From Arthrobacter echini (lineage in GTDB: Bacteria; Actinomycetota; Actinomycetes; Actinomycetales; Micrococcaceae), in contig NZ_SSWH01000002.1 of the NCBI RefSeq assembly GCF_004803505.1, positions 303,871-367,870 on the forward strand: 64,000 nucleotides of DNA, given 5' to 3'. Below, one piece after another: positions 17,295 through 25,694 of the stretch. The notes beneath the pieces were generated by a model, which did not search any database, was not told the origin of the DNA, and saw only the letters and a list, made by a program, of their open reading frames with translations. Numbering within the stretch: position 1 is the first letter of the stretch; each line of letters begins with the position of its first letter. Made by a program: the position numbers and the translations under genes.

Positions 17295-18140
17295 ATGACG
17301 CAGGAGAACCATCACGACCTCACCGGGCACCCCGACGAGCGTCATCGGGGTACCCGACCACAGCCGGAGATCGCGTCCCGTCACCGCCGTGCGACGGTGG
17401 AATTGCTGCGCAGCGAGGCGCGCCTGTATCTGCGCGACGGCCCGGCGGCCACCTTCGCGCTACTCATCCCGGCCCTCGTCCTGGTCGGCACTGGGCTGGT
17501 CATCCCCGGCATGCGCACCACCGTCAGCGCTCCCGGCACGGCGTGGGACGGGCTGCCCATGATCCAGACGTTCACGCCGTCGGTGCTGACCATGGCCCTG
17601 GCCACACCCGCCCTGTCGACGCTGCCGGTGGTCATCGCCACCTACCGTGAACGCGGGGTCCTCCGCCGGCTCTCCACGACCCCCGCCAGGCCCGCGTCCC
17701 TGTTGATCGTCCAGGTGGCCATCAACGTGGGTGCGTTCCTGGTCGCGGCGGTCCTGGCCCTCTCCATCGCGGCGATGGTCTTCGGTTCCCCCGCGCCCCG
17801 CCAGCTCGCCGTCGCCGGCTTCGCCCTCGTCCTCGGTGCCGTCGCGGTCTTCGGGCTGGGCCTGCTCGTGGCGGCCCGCGTCCGTACCGGCACCGCCGCC
17901 TCCGGTGTCGGGATGCTGCTGTACTTCCCGCTGCTGTTCCTGGCAGGCATGTGGACCCCCGGTCCCCTCATGCCCGAGTGGGCGCAGACGATCGCCACCT
18001 GGACGCCGGCGGGGGCCGTCAGCCAGGCCCTGAACTCCGCCTGGTTCGCCACCGAGGTCCCCGCGCTGCAACTCGTCGTGCTCGCCGGCTGGACCATGGT
18101 GCTCTACCCGATCGCGGCCCGGATCTTCCGGTGGACCTGA
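17295..18140 (+). CDS. ABC-2 type exporter permease
   Basis: A 281-residue membrane protein with about six helices. The N-terminal region TVELLRSEARLYLRDGPAATFALLIP is the conserved entry helix of ABC-2 permeases, and YRERGVLRRLSTTPARPASLL (about residue 115) is the typical cytosolic loop that contacts the ATPase. Later helices are FLVAAVLALSIAAMVFG and FGLGLLVAARVRTG. It begins 39 bases after the ATPase stop and completes the TetR-regulated pump. Confidence 0.88.
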   Translation: MTQENHHDLTGHPDERHRGTRPQPEIASRHRRATVELLRSEARLYLRDGPAATFALLIPALVLVGTGLVIPGMRTTVSAPGTAWDGLPMIQTFTPSVLTMALATPALSTLPVVIATYRERGVLRRLSTTPARPASLLIVQVAINVGAFLVAAVLALSIAAMVFGSPAPRQLAVAGFALVLGAVAVFGLGLLVAARVRTGTAASGVGMLLYFPLLFLAGMWTPGPLMPEWAQTIATWTPAGAVSQALNSAWFATEVPALQLVVLAGWTMVLYPIAARIFRWT

Positions 18141-18195
18141 CCTCGTACCGGGAACCGCCCGGAAATCGCAGTGACATCAGCTGTCAGGAGGAGAC

Positions 18196-18874
18196 ATGGC
18201 CACGTTCGTACTCATTCCAGGGGGTGGCGGAGCCGCCTGGTACTGGCACCTTGTCGTCCCGGAGCTGGAGATCGCCGGACACGAGGCCATTGCTGTCGAC
18301 ATCCCGGAAGACGATCCATCCCTGGGCCTGCCTGAATACGCTCAGGCCGTCGACCTCGCTGTCGGCGAGCGGACGGACGTCGTACTCGCAGCCCACTCGA
18401 TGGGCGCATTCACGGCACCGGTCGTCGCCACGCGCAGACCCGTCCGGCTCGTGGCGTTGATCAACGCCATGGTGCCCGTGCCAGGGGAGACGCCGGGTCG
18501 ATGGTGGGAGAACACTGGTCAGCCTGCCGCCCTGCAAGCCGCCGATGAACGGGCTGGACGCCGTGGCGGCTTTTCCGAAGCGACTCATTTCCTGCACGAC
18601 GTGCACGAGGAGATCCTGGCAGGCGCCCCGGACGAGCGGGGCCCGGCAGAGACCCCCTTCGGGCAGGCCTGTGACTTCCCGAAGGTGGGAGGGCATCCCG
18701 GTGCGGAGCCTCATCGGCACCGGTGACCGGTTCTTCCCTCCGGAGTTCCAGCACCACCTCGCTCGCGAAAGGCTGGGCATCATCCCCGACGAGCTCCCCG
18801 GCAGACACCTCATCGCGCTGGCCAACCCGCGGGGTGTAGCGCAATGGCTCCTGACCATTGCTGCGCGGGCCTGA
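18196..18874 (+). pseudogene. Alpha/beta hydrolase (EstC-like), frameshifted
   Basis: Two frames together give one alpha/beta hydrolase of about 225 residues. The first frame (18196-18726) has FVLIPGGGGAAWYW and the nucleophile elbow AAHSMGA. The second frame (from about 18683 to 18874) has IPVRSLIGTGDRFFPPEFQ and the C-terminal HLIALANPRGVAQWLL. The join lies in GAAGGTGGGAGGG near 18681-18693; removing one G restores FPKWEGIPV, the expected sequence. A single-base insertion in a G-rich run could be a real disabling mutation, a phase-variable tract or a sequencing error. The start has AGGAGGAGAC upstream, 56 bases after the exporter permease. Confidence 0.75.
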
Positions 18875-18950
18875 GACAAAACGCTGTTGTCGAATCAGGG
18901 GCTGGCTGTGTCTCGACGCATCGACCGCACTCGGCTGCAGGGAAGACGCT

Positions 18951-18986
18951 GCTGTCAAGGAAGCCACTGCTGTCAAGGAAGCCACT
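18951..18986 (+). repeat. Two tandem copies of an 18-bp unit
   Basis: The unit GCTGTCAAGGAAGCCACT occurs twice in perfect tandem (18951-18968, 18969-18986), followed by a diverging GCTCAAAGG and preceded by a partial GAAGACGCT. The unit is a multiple of three but no convincing gene covers it. Confidence 0.8.
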
Positions 18987-19000
18987 GCTCAAAGGCGGCA

Positions 19001-19197
19001 TCAGCGAATCGGGTCCGGGTCGTCGGTCGTGTCGCCGGCCAGCACTGCAAGATCCTGGCGGAGCCCGGAGTCCGCCTGGGTACGAGCCAGGCGTCGGTTC
19101 AGCTCGGTGCTGGCGATCGGCGCGCGGCGGGGGCTCCATTTCTCTCGCGGTGGATGCGGCCGTCGCTGTACCACGTGTAGAGGCCGATTATCACACC
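19001..19197 (-). pseudogene. Possible decayed short hypothetical gene
   Basis: Reading the minus strand, YTWYSDGRIHRER continues in another frame as KWSPRRAPIASTELNRRLARTQADSGLRQDLAVLAGDTTDDPDPIR and then a stop. The second part looks like a real helical protein tail, and the shift between the two pieces suggests a frameshifted remnant of a small protein. No start or family could be established, so this is tentative. Confidence 0.3.
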
Positions 19198-19239
19198 GCC
19201 CGGAAGGAGGAGTGGCTGTGCGAGCAGGCGTCGGTGGTG

Positions 19240-20592
19240 CTAGCTGCGCCAGACCGGTGAGGTTCCGACGTCCGCGGTGGCGCCTGTGGGCGGACTCGTG
19301 CCGTTCAACAGGAACCGATGATGCAGTCTCGGGGCACGCAGCGGGTCGATCTGGCGCGGCGGAACGAACCACGGCAACCCTGTTCCGGGGTCGATCAGGA
19401 CCTGCCACTGCACCTGCTCCGACTTGTTCGGATCCGGTTCCACGAGTCGATGATGGTACGGGCACAGCAGAACCCCGTTCGCCACGCAGGTGGTCCCGCC
19501 GGCCCACCACGGCCGCGTGTGGTGACCCTCGCACGCGGCAGGTGGGGCATCGCAGCCGGGGAACACGCATCCCTGATCGCGCAACACCAGGGCGGCCCGG
19601 ATGGGCCTGGTGAAGAACCGGTGCGTCCGACCGACGTCCAGCACCTCCGAGGCCCCGCCCAGCACGGTGGGGGTGATGTGCGCGTCGCACGACAGGCGCC
19701 TGGCCTCCCCCGCGGACAGCGGCTCCCCGCAGGCCAGCACGGTGCCCGCCCTCATCCCTTGGACCAGTGCATCCAGCCCGAGGGTCACCAGTACCTGCGG
19801 CCGGTCCCCACCCACGGCGGGGAGCTCCCCGGAGGCGGCGACGATGCTGCACCACCGCACCAGGGCGTCGGCCCTCCGTGCCTGCCGGTCGGGAAGCTCA
19901 CCCGCCAACCGATAGGAGGCCGCCGACGGCGTCAGAGCAGTCAGCTGCGTGAGGAACAACTCTCCGTCGGCAATCGGCAGCTGGCCGCGGATCAGCATTG
20001 ACCCGTGATGATCCGGCACCACCACCAGAGCGCGCCGCGCGTGGGCGATCCGGGCGTCGCGCTCGATGCGGCCGGCCTCCAGAGCCTCTGCCCGCTCCGG
20101 GTCGATCACCTCGGCCATCCGCTCGGCGACGACGCGCAGCTCGTCGGGATCCAGTCGATCAGCGAAAGCAATCAGTTCGGCCTGGCATTCCTCCAGCTGC
20201 AGTCGAGTCAATACCACCGGCAGGTGCTTCAGCCCTGCGACGATCGCGCGGGCCTGCGATTCCGACACCACGCCGTCGCGCCATGCCTGCGCAATCAGGG
20301 GGAACCGATCCGACAGATCACAGGCCAGCCGCACGTCCCGGCGCGAGGAGGAACGCGACACTCGATTCGTGGAATGGAGCCGCTCGGCCACGCTCAGCCC
20401 CGGCTCACCGCTCAGCTGCGCCTCGAGCAGCAGGTTCATCCGGACGCCCTGAAGACGGTCACACAACCTGTCGATACGGGACACGACCTCCAACGCTCTG
20501 GAAGCGTTCCCCCTCACCGTCACCGCCAGAGCCGCGACCTCATCCAGAACAGCGCCCAGCTGTTCCGAGCCCGCCTCCGCGATGTCCTTCAT
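19240..20592 (-). CDS. DUF222 domain HNH endonuclease
   Basis: A 450-residue protein. Residues about 20-320 are the helical DUF222 region (VVSESQARAIVAGLKHLP, HRVADELPDRQARRADALV-type helices). The C-terminal HNH nuclease domain is clear: DQGCVFPGCDAPPAACEGHH, then TRPWWAGGTTCVANGVLLC and PYHHRLV, with the metal/His residues and zinc-type Cys pairs intact. Such genes are present in many copies in Micrococcaceae and Mycobacteriaceae genomes; their role is not established, though mobile-element or defence origins are suspected. The ATG at 20592 starts a well-formed N-terminus; further upstream in-frame sequence is not coding-like. A weak ribosome-binding site precedes it. Confidence 0.88.
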   Translation of the reverse strand: MKDIAEAGSEQLGAVLDEVAALAVTVRGNASRALEVVSRIDRLCDRLQGVRMNLLLEAQLSGEPGLSVAERLHSTNRVSRSSSRRDVRLACDLSDRFPLIAQAWRDGVVSESQARAIVAGLKHLPVVLTRLQLEECQAELIAFADRLDPDELRVVAERMAEVIDPERAEALEAGRIERDARIAHARRALVVVPDHHGSMLIRGQLPIADGELFLTQLTALTPSAASYRLAGELPDRQARRADALVRWCSIVAASGELPAVGGDRPQVLVTLGLDALVQGMRAGTVLACGEPLSAGEARRLSCDAHITPTVLGGASEVLDVGRTHRFFTRPIRAALVLRDQGCVFPGCDAPPAACEGHHTRPWWAGGTTCVANGVLLCPYHHRLVEPDPNKSEQVQWQVLIDPGTGLPWFVPPRQIDPLRAPRLHHRFLLNGTSPPTGATADVGTSPVWRS

Positions 20593-21050
<458 letters not shown>

Positions 21051-21437
21051 GTGCCGACCTATCTGATCGCGTTCAACGACGAATGGGTGCCCGACCAGAC
21101 GCCCGACGAGCTGCACAGCAAGAGCGGGGCGTCGCACGCCCTCCTCGAGGAGATGAGGACGGCCGGCGTCTTCGTCTTCGCGGACGGGGGCATCGACGCC
21201 TCGACCGCGCTCTGCAGCGTAGTGAACAAGGACGGCCGGCCCGTGTTCACCGACGGGCCGTATCCCGAGACCAGGGAACACCTCGGCGGGTTCACCGTCG
21301 TGGAGGTGCCCGACGACGACGCCGCGCGCTACTGGGCAGGTCGCCTGGCCGTGGCCCTCGACTGGCCGCAGGAGGTCCACCGGTTCCCCGCCGATCTCTC
21401 GGAGATCCTCGACCGTCAGGCGCAGGAGAGTGAGTGA
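21051..21437 (+). CDS. YCII-related domain protein
   Basis: A 128-residue protein of the YCII (dimeric alpha/beta-barrel) family. The pattern YLIAFNDEWVPDQTP, VFVFADGGI, VFTDGPYPETREHLGGFTVVEV and DDDAARYWA fits the DGPF/YCII group often encoded beside ECF sigma factors; the conserved DGPY-ETKE-like region is present. Function is unknown; a hydrolase-like role has been suggested for single members. GTG is used with GAGAGGGG upstream. The stop is followed one base later by the ATG of another YCII-like start that is truncated, so it was formerly part of a longer operon. Confidence 0.85.
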   Translation: MPTYLIAFNDEWVPDQTPDELHSKSGASHALLEEMRTAGVFVFADGGIDASTALCSVVNKDGRPVFTDGPYPETREHLGGFTVVEVPDDDAARYWAGRLAVALDWPQEVHRFPADLSEILDRQAQESE

Positions 21438-21438
21438 C

Positions 21439-21480
21439 ATGGCCCGCTACCTGCTGTCCGTGTTCGGGCTACGACATCGG
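21439..21480 (+). pseudogene. Truncated start of a second YCII-like gene
   Basis: Directly after the YCII stop (TGACATG) a new frame reads MARYLLSVFG, the usual opening of YCII-family proteins, then loses all similarity and runs into antisense sequence of the downstream permease, whose stop lies at 21482. Only about ten codons are recognisable. The likely cause is a deletion that removed the rest of the gene and fused the region to the 3' end of the convergent ABC operon. Confidence 0.5.
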
Positions 21481-21481
21481 G

Positions 21482-22273
21482 TCAGGAGCGGAGGTCGCGG
21501 CGCGCGAAGGCCAGCAGTGCTGTCGCGACGAACACGGCGGCCAGTGCAGCCAGTAGACCGAGCCCGCCGCCGTCCCACCCCTGGGCCAGGGGCCGCTCGC
21601 CGTACGCCCACGAGAACGGTGAGATGTCCGACATCCACGCGTTCTCCTCCGACTGGGCACCGAGGGCGTTGAGCAGGAACGCGACCACACCCACCCCCGC
21701 ACCGATGCCGAGGGCAGCGACCCGGGAGCCGAACACCGCTCCGCCCATCAGCGCCGCCATGGCGATGGTGAAGGTGAGCAGGACCCAGGCAGCGACCACG
21801 GCGACGATGTGACTCCCCTCGAGCCCGAGGTCGAACGGCCCGCTCATGGCAGCCAGCGCCAGTCCGAGGACGACGCCGAGCACGGTCAGGCGCGTGAGGA
21901 TCGCCAGCGTCCGCTCCGTCACCAGCTGGAGCCGCGAGACCGGGTGGGCGAGCGTGAGTTCGAGCATGCCGGACTCCTCGTCCCCCGCGACGGCCCTGGT
22001 TCCCCACGCGACCGCGGCCGCAGTGCCGAGGAAGAACCCGAGCAGGCCGAAGAACGTCGACTGGGCGTAGCCGGCACCCGTGGCGATCTGGTCATAGCCG
22101 ATGGCCTTGACCATCCCCTCGGGGAGCTGGTCGACCAGCTCCGTCATCCCGGAGGCGGCTCCTCCCAGGGACGGATAGAAGGACAGGTACATGGCCATCA
22201 CGGCGACGAGGGCGACAGCCCAGATCAGCAGATTTCTCGCTCCGGCACGAAGGAACTGGATCAGAATGGGCAT
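21482..22273 (-). CDS. ABC-2 type exporter permease
   Basis: A 263-residue membrane protein with about six helices: FLRAGARNLLIWAVALVAVMAMYLS at the N-terminus, STFFGLLGFFLGTAAAVAWG, then the conserved cytosolic AGDEESGMLELTLAHPVSRLQLV that contacts the ATPase, and GLLAALAAVFVATALLAFARRDL at the end. It resembles ABC-2 permeases of the polyether/lantibiotic exporter type. The ATG overlaps the stop of the ATPase by one base; a GTG one codon earlier is also in frame. It forms a two-gene exporter with the upstream ATPase. Confidence 0.87.
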   Translation of the reverse strand: MPILIQFLRAGARNLLIWAVALVAVMAMYLSFYPSLGGAASGMTELVDQLPEGMVKAIGYDQIATGAGYAQSTFFGLLGFFLGTAAAVAWGTRAVAGDEESGMLELTLAHPVSRLQLVTERTLAILTRLTVLGVVLGLALAAMSGPFDLGLEGSHIVAVVAAWVLLTFTIAMAALMGGAVFGSRVAALGIGAGVGVVAFLLNALGAQSEENAWMSDISPFSWAYGERPLAQGWDGGGLGLLAALAAVFVATALLAFARRDLRS

Positions 22274-23193
22274 CACGGCACGTCCTTTCCCGAATACATG
22301 GCCAGCACCGATTCCTCGAGGTCCGGTTCGGCGAGCACCAGATCGGCCACGGTGAACCGGGCCAGGGCCTTCACCAGATCGTCCGCGTGCCCCTGGACGA
22401 GTCCGGAGACGAGCACGTCCTCGCCCTCCACAGAGACGTCCAGGCCGGCGGCGACGTCGGCCATGCGACGATCGACGGTCGCTGCATCGGCGTCGGACAG
22501 GCGCGCACGCAAGTGCCGTACCGCCGTCGTGTGCAGCCCTTCGATCGACGCCTCGCGCACGATACTCCCGGACCGCAGGACGACGGCGAGATCGGCCGCC
22601 TGCTCCACCTCGGACAGCACGTGGGAGGAGAGGAAGACCGTGGCACCGCCGTCGCGCGCCTCGGACACCAGCTCGAGGAACGTCTGCTGGACGAGGGGAT
22701 CCAGACCGGAGGTGGGCTCGTCGAGGATGAGCAGCTCGGGCCGATGCATGAAGGCCTGGACGAGACCCAGCTTCTGCTTGTTGCCCTTGCTGAGCTTTCG
22801 CGCCGGGCGGTCCAGCGGGATATCGAGGCGCTCGGCCATCGCTTCGGCGCGTCGGTGGACCTGCGTGCGATCACCCGGTGAGATCGACGTCCAGAACTTC
22901 AGGTGCGCTCGTCCGGAGAGGCCCGGTTCGACATGGAACTCGCCGGGCAGGTAGCCGATCCGTCCCCGAAGGTCCTTGCCGCCGGCCCGGGGCTCCATCC
23001 CGAGTACGGTGATCGACCCCGAGGTGGGACGCAGCACGTCCACCAGCAACCGCATGAGTGTCGTCTTACCCGCGCCGTTGGGTCCGATGACACCGAACAC
23101 GGTCCCCTGGGGGATCGTGAGGTCCAGCGAATCCAGTGCCAGGACCGATCCGTAGCGCTTGGTCAGTCCGGTGGTGACGACGACGTCCGTCAT
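22273..23193 (-). CDS. ABC-2 type exporter ATP-binding protein
   Basis: A 306-residue ATPase with Walker A GPNGAGKTT (about residues 37-45), Q-loop YLPGEFHVE, signature LSKGNKQK, Walker B LLILDEPTSGLDP and switch FLSSHVLSEVEQ. The signature LSKGNKQK is the variant usual for ABC-2 exporters of the BcrA/NatA class. The C-terminal region after residue 225 is the regulatory extension. AGGAGGAGTG precedes the ATG (a GTG one codon earlier is possible). It is coupled to the permease gene. Confidence 0.9.
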   Translation of the reverse strand: MTDVVVTTGLTKRYGSVLALDSLDLTIPQGTVFGVIGPNGAGKTTLMRLLVDVLRPTSGSITVLGMEPRAGGKDLRGRIGYLPGEFHVEPGLSGRAHLKFWTSISPGDRTQVHRRAEAMAERLDIPLDRPARKLSKGNKQKLGLVQAFMHRPELLILDEPTSGLDPLVQQTFLELVSEARDGGATVFLSSHVLSEVEQAADLAVVLRSGSIVREASIEGLHTTAVRHLRARLSDADAATVDRRMADVAAGLDVSVEGEDVLVSGLVQGHADDLVKALARFTVADLVLAEPDLEESVLAMYSGKDVP

Positions 23194-23406
23194 CACTCCT
23201 CCTCGTTCTGGTCCCGCGTTGCCGTGGTCGTGTCCGCCGTAGCCGCCACGTCATCGTGGTGTTGCATGGTCAGTACCCTATTCGAACGTCCGGTGCGTCG
23301 ACAGGAATCGGCTGGTCCGGCGCTCCCCTGAGAATCGTCATCGACGCCACATCCGCGAACCAACTGCCCCCAGCCGCCAGAAGCGGAGTACGGCAGGAGG
23401 CGCCGG

Positions 23407-24381
23407 TCAGTGGCGGGTCGACGGGACGTATCCGAGGGCCTTGTCGACGACGCCGGGCAGCGGCTCGCCGGCCGACCAGAGCAGGAAGTTCCGCTCGAAC
23501 TGCGCTGCGAGATCGTCCCGCCACGAATCCGCGTTGCTCGCCATGTGAGGTGTGACGAGGACCGAGGGCAGCGACCACAGGGGGTTGTCCGGGGGCAGGG
23601 GTTCGACGGCGAACGTGTCGAGGACGGCCCCGGCCAGCGTGCCGTCCCGCAACCGGGACACGAGCGCTCGCTCGTCGAGCAGCCTGCCGCGGCCCACGTT
23701 GATGAGCACGGCCGCATCCGGCAGCGCCCCGATGACCCGGGCGTCGACCAGATTCTCCGTGGCCGGCGTCAATGGGGCGACGAGCACCAGCCAGTCCACG
23801 TCGCCGGCCAGCCGGGCCAGGTCCGCTGCGGCGTGGACGCGGCCGAAGTCGTCGTCGTGCTCCGCAGCGACCCGCCCCACGCCCTCCACCCGGACACCGA
23901 CGGCGCGCAGGAGCCGCGCCGTGTGCCGCCCGATACTGCCCGTGCCCACCACGAGGGCGCGGGTGCCGGCGATGTTGCGGCCCTCACGCCAGACCCAGGT
24001 CGCCTCCCGCTGCTGGTCCCGCAGCGGCCCGAAGCCCTTGGCCGCGTGGAGCATCGCCGCGAGCACGTACTCGGCCATGGGCGCATCGAACACGCCGTGC
24101 GCATTGGTGACGACGACGTCGGAGGCCACCAGTTCGGGGAAGAGGAGCCTGTCCACACCGGCGGCGGCGCAGTGCAGCCACCGCAGGGATCCGGCGGCGT
24201 GCCAGGCCGCCGGCAGCGCGCCGGAGAAGAAGTCCCACAGATAGAGCACGTCCGCTCCATCGAGAGCCTGCACCAGACCCTCCTGCTGCACCACGCGGAC
24301 CTCGGCGAGCTCCCGGACACGCTCCAGCCGCCGCACCGGATGTGTCCCCTCGAGTACCACGACGACAGGGCGCGGTCTCAC
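23407..24381 (-). CDS. D-2-hydroxyacid dehydrogenase family protein
   Basis: A 324-residue NAD(P)-dependent dehydrogenase of the D-isomer-specific 2-hydroxyacid family. The nucleotide-binding motif is LVVGTGSIGRHTARLL (about residues 145-160), and catalytic residues are visible as NVGRGRLLDE (Arg), AVLDTFAVEPLPP (Glu) and VTPHMAS (His). It is of the phosphoglycerate-dehydrogenase-like or glyoxylate/hydroxypyruvate-reductase-like group lacking the ACT domain. The substrate is not determinable. The GTG start overlaps the transporter stop by four bases (GTGA), so the two are translated together. Confidence 0.88.
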   Translation of the reverse strand: MRPRPVVVVLEGTHPVRRLERVRELAEVRVVQQEGLVQALDGADVLYLWDFFSGALPAAWHAAGSLRWLHCAAAGVDRLLFPELVASDVVVTNAHGVFDAPMAEYVLAAMLHAAKGFGPLRDQQREATWVWREGRNIAGTRALVVGTGSIGRHTARLLRAVGVRVEGVGRVAAEHDDDFGRVHAAADLARLAGDVDWLVLVAPLTPATENLVDARVIGALPDAAVLINVGRGRLLDERALVSRLRDGTLAGAVLDTFAVEPLPPDNPLWSLPSVLVTPHMASNADSWRDDLAAQFERNFLLWSAGEPLPGVVDKALGYVPSTRH

Positions 24382-25601
24382 GCCGGCGCTCCGGCTGCGG
24401 CTGTTCCGTCGAAGTCGTCCTCCGGAGATTCGATGGCGGGGTTCTTCTCGATGGACTGCTCCCGCAGATACTGCAGCACCACGATCACCACCGCCGTCGT
24501 CGGCACCGCCAGGAAGGCGCCCACGATCCCGAACAGCGTGCCTCCGGCCGTGACGGACGCGAGGACGACGGCGGGGTGGATCTCCAGGGTCCTCCCGACC
24601 AGCAGCGGCTGGATGAAGTTGCTCTCGAGCTGCTGGACCAGCACCACGAGCCCCAACACGATCAGCGCGCTCACCCAGCCGTAGGCGAGGAACGCCACGG
24701 CCGTTGCCAGCAGTCCCGAGACGACGGCGCCGACCACGGGGATGAAGGCCGAGAAGAAGACGAGGACGGCGAGCGGTACGGCGAGCGGGATGTCCAGCAG
24801 CACCAGCCCGAGACCGATGAACACCGCGTCCACCAGCGCGACGGTCGCCTGGGCGACGATGTAGGAGGAGAGCGCCTTCCAGGTCCCGTTGGCGATCATC
24901 GCTGCGTGGCGGTACGCGGTGGAATTGGTCCAGCGCGAGGCCCACGGCATGAAACGGTCGCCGTCCTTGAGGAAGAAGAACGTGAAGACGAGCGTGAGCA
25001 GCACCACGATGGTGCCCGAGGTCAGTTCGCTCAACCCGGTGGTGATACCGCTGACGATATTGCCCACGTTGGACTGCAACTGGTTCAGTGCCGTGTCCAC
25101 CACTCGGTCGAGATTCGCCGAATCGAGATCCAGGGGAAGGCCGCTGACGAGCTCCACCATGTCCCGGACATTCCGCTGCGCCAGGATGGTGAGCTCGGTG
25201 ATACCGCTCGCGATCGTGGGGAGCGTCAGCGCACCGATCCCGAGGACGACCCCGATGAAACCCAGCAGCGTCAGAAGCGATGCGAGCACCCTGGGAAGGA
25301 TCATGCGCAGCACCCGGTTCACCGGCCACAGCACCGACGCGAGGAGGAGCGCGAAAAGAGTGGGCAGCACGACCGACCAGAGTGCTCCCGTGACGTACCA
25401 GAGGATCACGAGCCCTGCGAGGACGACGATGCTGCGGGCCGTCCAGGAAGCGCTGACCTTCAGTCCGTCGGCGACGGCGTGCGGCCGGAAGCGGCGGGCG
25501 GTGGAGGATCCGTGCCGGGCGCCCTCGGGAGCTGGAGCAGGGTCTGCCGGTGCGGGAGCCGTCTGGAGGTGATCCGGAGCATCGGATTCTGCGCGTGTCA
25601 C
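24378..25601 (-). CDS. AI-2E family transporter
   Basis: A 407-residue membrane protein of the AI-2E (PerM/TqsA) family with about eight helices. It has the charged-poor VVLPTLFALLLASVLWPVNRVL region, the FFFLKDGDRFMPW motif (about residue 216) and the later LVVLVQQLESNFIQPLLVGRTLEIHP stretch, which are the strongest family markers. Members export autoinducer-2 or act as sodium/proton exchangers; the cargo here is unknown. It uses a GTG start with AGGATAG upstream. The N-terminal 40 residues are Pro/Ala-rich and cytosolic, and the C-terminus is acidic. Confidence 0.85.
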   Translation of the reverse strand: MTRAESDAPDHLQTAPAPADPAPAPEGARHGSSTARRFRPHAVADGLKVSASWTARSIVVLAGLVILWYVTGALWSVVLPTLFALLLASVLWPVNRVLRMILPRVLASLLTLLGFIGVVLGIGALTLPTIASGITELTILAQRNVRDMVELVSGLPLDLDSANLDRVVDTALNQLQSNVGNIVSGITTGLSELTSGTIVVLLTLVFTFFFLKDGDRFMPWASRWTNSTAYRHAAMIANGTWKALSSYIVAQATVALVDAVFIGLGLVLLDIPLAVPLAVLVFFSAFIPVVGAVVSGLLATAVAFLAYGWVSALIVLGLVVLVQQLESNFIQPLLVGRTLEIHPAVVLASVTAGGTLFGIVGAFLAVPTTAVVIVVLQYLREQSIEKNPAIESPEDDFDGTAAAGAPA

Positions 25602-25648
25602 GTGGCTATCCTGCCCTAATCGGCGACGTCCGGTGCGGGCAACACGAC

Positions 25649-25683
25649 CCGACGTCCGAGGAATGTGCCTTTACGGACGTCGG
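25649..25683 (-). terminator. Hairpin downstream of the GGDEF-EAL gene
   Basis: CCGACGTCCG and CGGACGTCGG form a perfect 10-bp stem with a 15-base loop, 11 bases beyond the GGDEF-EAL stop on the minus strand and before the next minus-strand gene. No clear T-run follows, so termination strength is uncertain. Confidence 0.5.
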
Positions 25684-25694
25684 TCACCTGCACG

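Larger units (their letters stand above)
18875..19239. other. Intergenic region with tandem repeat and possible gene remnant
   Basis: About 365 bases with no intact gene. It contains two copies of an 18-base unit at 18951-18986 and, on the minus strand, a possible decayed reading frame at 19001-19197. The region between is plain GC-rich sequence. Confidence 0.5.
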
